Source of the DNA: CAXQZU01 sp964228555
GTDB lineage: Bacteria; Planctomycetota; PLA2; JAEUHO01
Assembly: GCA_964228555.1 (NCBI GenBank)
Contig: CAXQZU010000022.1
Coordinates: 1-64,000 of the forward strand
Length of the DNA stretch: 64,000 bases
Direction of reading: 5' to 3'
Part shown: in pieces, positions 60,996-64,000 of the stretch
How positions within the stretch are numbered: position 1 is the first letter of the stretch
Layout: each line of letters opens with the position of its first letter
Notes under the pieces: generated by a model
The model's database searches: none
Seen by the model: only the letters and a program-made list of their open reading frames with translations
Told to the model about the DNA's origin: nothing
Made by a program: the position numbers and the translations under genes

Positions 60996-61748
60996 CTACG
61001 CCAGCCCCAGCGCCTGCGCCGCGGCGGCCAGCGCAGCCTGCTCCACGCGCAGGGCCGTGGCGCCCAGCTGCACCGTGGGGACACCCGCCTCCCGCGCCCG
61101 GGCCACCTCCGCGTCCACGAAGCCCCCCTCCGGCCCCACCAGCAGCCAGGGCAGGTCGGCCCCCGGTGCACGCTGCCCCAGCCAGCCGAGCAGTCGCGGC
61201 GCCTGCGGGTCGGGGTCGAGCAGCACGGCGCCGCAGGGGGGCAGGCCGTCCACCAGGGCCGACAGGTCGCGCACCGGCTCCACGCGCAGCATGCGTGCGC
61301 AGCCGTTGCCCTTGGCCGCCTCGCGCGCCACGCGCTCCCAGCGCGCGGCACGACGCGCCGGCAGGTCCTCGCGGCCCGCCGGCGTGCGTGCACAGCGCAA
61401 CGGCACCCAGCGCTCCACGCCCAGCCAGGCCAGCCCTTCCACGAGGTCGTCGGCCCGCGAGGGCTCGGGGATGGAGGACGCCACCACCAGCGCCCGGGCC
61501 GGTCGCCGGTCGGGTGCCTCCGCCAGCACCTCGAGGCAGGCGGCGCGCGCGTCGGCCGTGCGCAGCCGCGCCCGGCGCGTGAGGCCGGTGCTGTCGAACA
61601 GCACCACCTCGTCACCCGCGGCCACCCGACGCACGCGCACGAGGTGCGCGGATTCCTCGGCGTCGAGCGTGACCTCGCCCTGCAGCGGCAGGTGCGCCAC
61701 CCAGGCGCGCTCCGGGCCGCTGCCGCGGCTGGCGCCCGCGGTGGCCAT
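60996..61748 (-). CDS. rsmE: 16S rRNA (uracil1498-N3)-methyltransferase
   Basis: SPOUT methyltransferase modifying U1498 of 16S rRNA; 250 residues. A PUA-like N-terminal domain has EESAHLVRVRRVAAGDEV, and the knot region has LLVGPEGGF and LGATALRVEQAAL. ATG 61748 shares its A with the stop of the upstream TPR gene (TGATG), so the two are coupled. Followed by the FHA-GAF regulator. Confidence 0.93.
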   Translation of the reverse strand: MATAGASRGSGPERAWVAHLPLQGEVTLDAEESAHLVRVRRVAAGDEVVLFDSTGLTRRARLRTADARAACLEVLAEAPDRRPARALVVASSIPEPSRADDLVEGLAWLGVERWVPLRCARTPAGREDLPARRAARWERVAREAAKGNGCARMLRVEPVRDLSALVDGLPPCGAVLLDPDPQAPRLLGWLGQRAPGADLPWLLVGPEGGFVDAEVARAREAGVPTVQLGATALRVEQAALAAAAQALGLA

Positions 61749-64000
61749 CAGCGCTCCGCCCCGAGGCGCTCGAGCTCGGCACGCCGGCGACGGGCCATCT
61801 CCAGACGGCCCGGATCCGTGCCCGCGCGGCTGCCTGCGCGCTCGAGGTAGCGCCCGTAGGCCCGCAGGGCGGCCTCGCGGCTCTCCTCGTGCCCGCCGCG
61901 CCGGAACAGGGCCTCGTTGAGCAAGGCGCGGTAGAGGTGCCGCGGCGGGAACTCGTCGGCCCGGTCCAGTGCGTCCAGCGCCTGGAGGCGCTCGAAGGCG
62001 CGATTGGTCACGCTGCGCCGGTCGTCCTCGGAGAGGCCGCCCGCAGCCAGGCGCTCGTAGGCCGCCACGACGAGGAAGAACGATGCCTTGCGGTGCTCCG
62101 GGTCCAGCGCCAGCGCTCGCTCGGCCATGAGGTAGGCGTCCACGGCCTCGCCCACCTCCAGGTGGCCGGCGGCGCGCGCGGCCGACTCCATCGCATCGCG
62201 TGCGCGCCGCGCCTCTTCCTCGGGAGAGGCGGCGGTGAGCCCCGCCAGCAGGGCCTGCGCCTGCGCTGCGTGCTCGCCCGCGGGGTCGAGGCGCACGCTG
62301 GACTGCAGGTCGCCAAGCGCCTGTGCACGCAGGGCGTCCACCCGCTGCTGGGCCTCGGCCTGCGCCTTCACGTAGGCCGCGCGGCGCGCCTGCTGCTGGT
62401 CGCCTGGCAGCGCCGCGAAGGCCCGGGCGTCGGCCTCCCAGGGAGGGGGCGGCAGCCGGACCATGCGCACGCCCACGGCGGCGGGCATGCCGCGCTGGTA
62501 GTAGGCACGCGCCAGCAAGCGGTCCACCTCGAGGCTGGCAGGATCCAGCTCCTTGGCCTTCATCAGCACGCCGATGGCCCGCGCGGCGTCCCGCTGGCCC
62601 TTGGCGTCGGGCGTCTCCAGCCACACCCGCCCCTCCAGCAGCCACGCCGCGGGCAAGGCCGGCTCCACCTCCTTGGCTGCGGCCACCGCGCGCAATGCCG
62701 CCTCGCGGTCGCCGGCCTCCAGCGCCTGCTCGCCCAGCGCGGCATGGAGCCCAGCCAGCTCGCGCGCGGCCGGCCCCCCGGGCAGGTTCTCCAGCGTGCG
62801 CGCTCGCGCAGCCCACGCCAGCGCACCCTTCATGTCGCCCGCGATGCGGCGCGCACCTGCCGCGTCCATCGCCGTACGGGCGTCCCGCGGGTCCAGCTCC
62901 AGCGCGCCCTGCAGCGCCGCCAGTGCCTCCTCGACCAGCACGCGCTCGCGCAGCACCAGGTACTGGTTGAGGTACACGGCCGCCTGGCCGCGCAGCACCG
63001 AGGGCTGCCCGGGGAAGCGCTCGCGCAGCGTGTTGAGGCGCCGCAGGGCCTCCACCCAGCGCTGGGCGCGCATCTCGGCCTCGGCCGCGACGAGGCCTGC
63101 CTCCAGCACGCCGGGGTGCGCGTCGGCCAGCGCCACCACGCGCGCCGAGGCAGCAGCCAGCGCGGCGTCCGCCTCCTGCGCAGCACGCGTGTCGTCCAGC
63201 ACCTTGCCGGCGGCCTCCCACGCGGCGTGAGCCGCCTCGTCCGCGCCCGCTGCCAGCGGCACGGCCCGCAGGGCCGTGGCCTCGGCCACGCGCTCGGGGC
63301 CGGGACGCCAGCCGGCCGCGATGGCCTGCCGCGCTGCGCACGCACGCACCTGCACCTGCGCCTCGCGCAGCGCCGGCAACGGGTCGTCGGGGCGCCGGCG
63401 CGCCACGAAGGCATAGTCGCGCGCCGCCCCCTCCATGTCGGCGGCGCGCTCGCGCGCGCTGCCACGCAGCATCAGGGCGGCGTCCAGCACCTCGGGCGCG
63501 CCCTGCTCCTGCGGTCGTGCGGCCACCACGGCGGCCAGTTCCTCCTCGGCCCCGGGGTCATCCCCCACCACCACGCGAGCCGCCGCCAGCAGCACGCCCA
63601 CCGCCGGCGCGCGAGAGGGGCCGGGTGCGTCGAGGCGCCGGGCGACCTCGGCGAGCAAGGCGCGCTCCGTGTCCAGCGAGGCCATGCCCAGGTCCAGCCG
63701 CGACGCGCCCCCCGCCACGGCCTCGGCCACGAGCCGCGCAGCGCCCTCGCGCAACGCGCCGTCGCCGTCGCGGCGTGCCAGCCACGCGGCCTCGAGCAGC
63801 GCCGAGCGCGCCACCAGCGATCGCACCCACGCGGCCCCGGCGTCGCGCTCCAGCGCGCGCTGGTAGCGCGTGCGTGCCTCCAGCCACTTGCCCTGCTCGA
63901 AGAGCACGTCGCCGGCCAGCAGCCAGCCCTCCGCGTGCTCGGCGCCCGCCTGCACCGACTGCTCGGCGCGCTCCAGCGCCCGGCCCAGCAGCTCGCGGCT
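61748..64000 (-). CDS. Large TPR protein, 5' end outside the window
   Basis: At least 750 residues of TPR-type helical repeats (for example AEGWLLAGDVLFEQGKWLEA and the 34-residue periodicity throughout). The frame stays open to the window edge with more TPR-like sequence (RELLGRALERAEQS), so the start and any signal peptide lie beyond it. Function unknown; it is coupled to rsmE. Confidence 0.75.
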   Translation of the reverse strand, partial: SRELLGRALERAEQSVQAGAEHAEGWLLAGDVLFEQGKWLEARTRYQRALERDAGAAWVRSLVARSALLEAAWLARRDGDGALREGAARLVAEAVAGGASRLDLGMASLDTERALLAEVARRLDAPGPSRAPAVGVLLAAARVVVGDDPGAEEELAAVVAARPQEQGAPEVLDAALMLRGSARERAADMEGAARDYAFVARRRPDDPLPALREAQVQVRACAARQAIAAGWRPGPERVAEATALRAVPLAAGADEAAHAAWEAAGKVLDDTRAAQEADAALAAASARVVALADAHPGVLEAGLVAAEAEMRAQRWVEALRRLNTLRERFPGQPSVLRGQAAVYLNQYLVLRERVLVEEALAALQGALELDPRDARTAMDAAGARRIAGDMKGALAWAARARTLENLPGGPAARELAGLHAALGEQALEAGDREAALRAVAAAKEVEPALPAAWLLEGRVWLETPDAKGQRDAARAIGVLMKAKELDPASLEVDRLLARAYYQRGMPAAVGVRMVRLPPPPWEADARAFAALPGDQQQARRAAYVKAQAEAQQRVDALRAQALGDLQSSVRLDPAGEHAAQAQALLAGLTAASPEEEARRARDAMESAARAAGHLEVGEAVDAYLMAERALALDPEHRKASFFLVVAAYERLAAGGLSEDDRRSVTNRAFERLQALDALDRADEFPPRHLYRALLNEALFRRGGHEESREAALRAYGRYLERAGSRAGTDPGRLEMARRRRAELERLGAER

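Noticed and set aside
1..64000. tRNA, rRNA, CRISPR, insertion sequences or phage genes
   Set aside because: I saw no cloverleaf-type conserved T-loop, no spaced repeats, no transposase or integrase motif. Composition is uniform and the gene set looks vertical. A covariance-model scan would be decisive for small RNAs.

Overview
This 64 kb window is uniformly very GC-rich and densely coded, with no rRNA, tRNA, insertion sequence, prophage or CRISPR array that I can see. The gene content points to a Planctomycetota-type bacterium (inference). It has exported proteins with single CxxCH haem motifs beside PKD-like and helical domains, an exported alpha/alpha-toroid protein, many large exported TPR proteins, FHA and sigma-54-activator-like regulators, and a pilus-like locus rich in large accessory proteins. 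About 48 genes are supported; most of the other long open frames are antisense shadows caused by the high GC content.

Layout. 1-7.9 kb: an SLC13-type transporter, an orphan NtrC-family response regulator, a sugar oxidoreductase/aminotransferase pair probably making an amino sugar nucleotide, poly(A) polymerase/CCA transferase, and a small membrane protein. 7.9-15.7 kb: a seven-PASTA membrane protein without a kinase, a three-gene unit (two haem-motif proteins and a degenerate alkaline-phosphatase-like protein), a HisC-like aminotransferase and a small TPR protein. 15.7-25.8 kb: sucCD, a TPR membrane protein, a TlpA-like thioredoxin, an exported alpha/alpha-toroid protein, an esterase, then trmD-ribE-lipoprotein, with rplS divergent from trmD. 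25.9-34 kb: YraN, PTS EIIA, and two very large exported proteins (PQQ propeller with PDZ, TPR with HEEGH). 34-40 kb: a 47-residue membrane peptide, lexA, an htrA/response regulator/histidine kinase operon, a DUF4239-like membrane protein, rnpA and yidD.

40-61 kb is the most unusual part: a minus-strand series of tightly packed, often overlapping genes for a type IV pilus/type II secretion-like machine. In transcription order: an FHA-GAF activator-like protein with a broken AAA+ core; a double-FHA membrane protein with an external jelly-roll-like region; a PilM-PilN fusion; a PilO-like protein; a TPR/concanavalin-like protein; four prepilin-like proteins (GspG-, GspH-, GspJ- and GspI-like), of which the GspH-like one carries a LamG-like domain; an exported protein ending in a zinc ribbon; a small exported protein; scpB; and a SurA/PpiD-like membrane protein containing three tandem copies of the GspG globular domain. 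No assembly ATPase, PilC/GspF, secretin or prepilin peptidase is in the window. The window closes with rsmE and a TPR gene that runs off the end.

Regulation. Twelve starts lack a Shine-Dalgarno sequence and instead sit 6-8 bases after a TAnnnT hexamer, which suggests widespread leaderless transcription. Other genes keep an ordinary AGGAG-type site. The 47-residue peptide beside lexA has a GTTC-N7-GTTC direct repeat between its promoter hexamers, suggesting SOS control.
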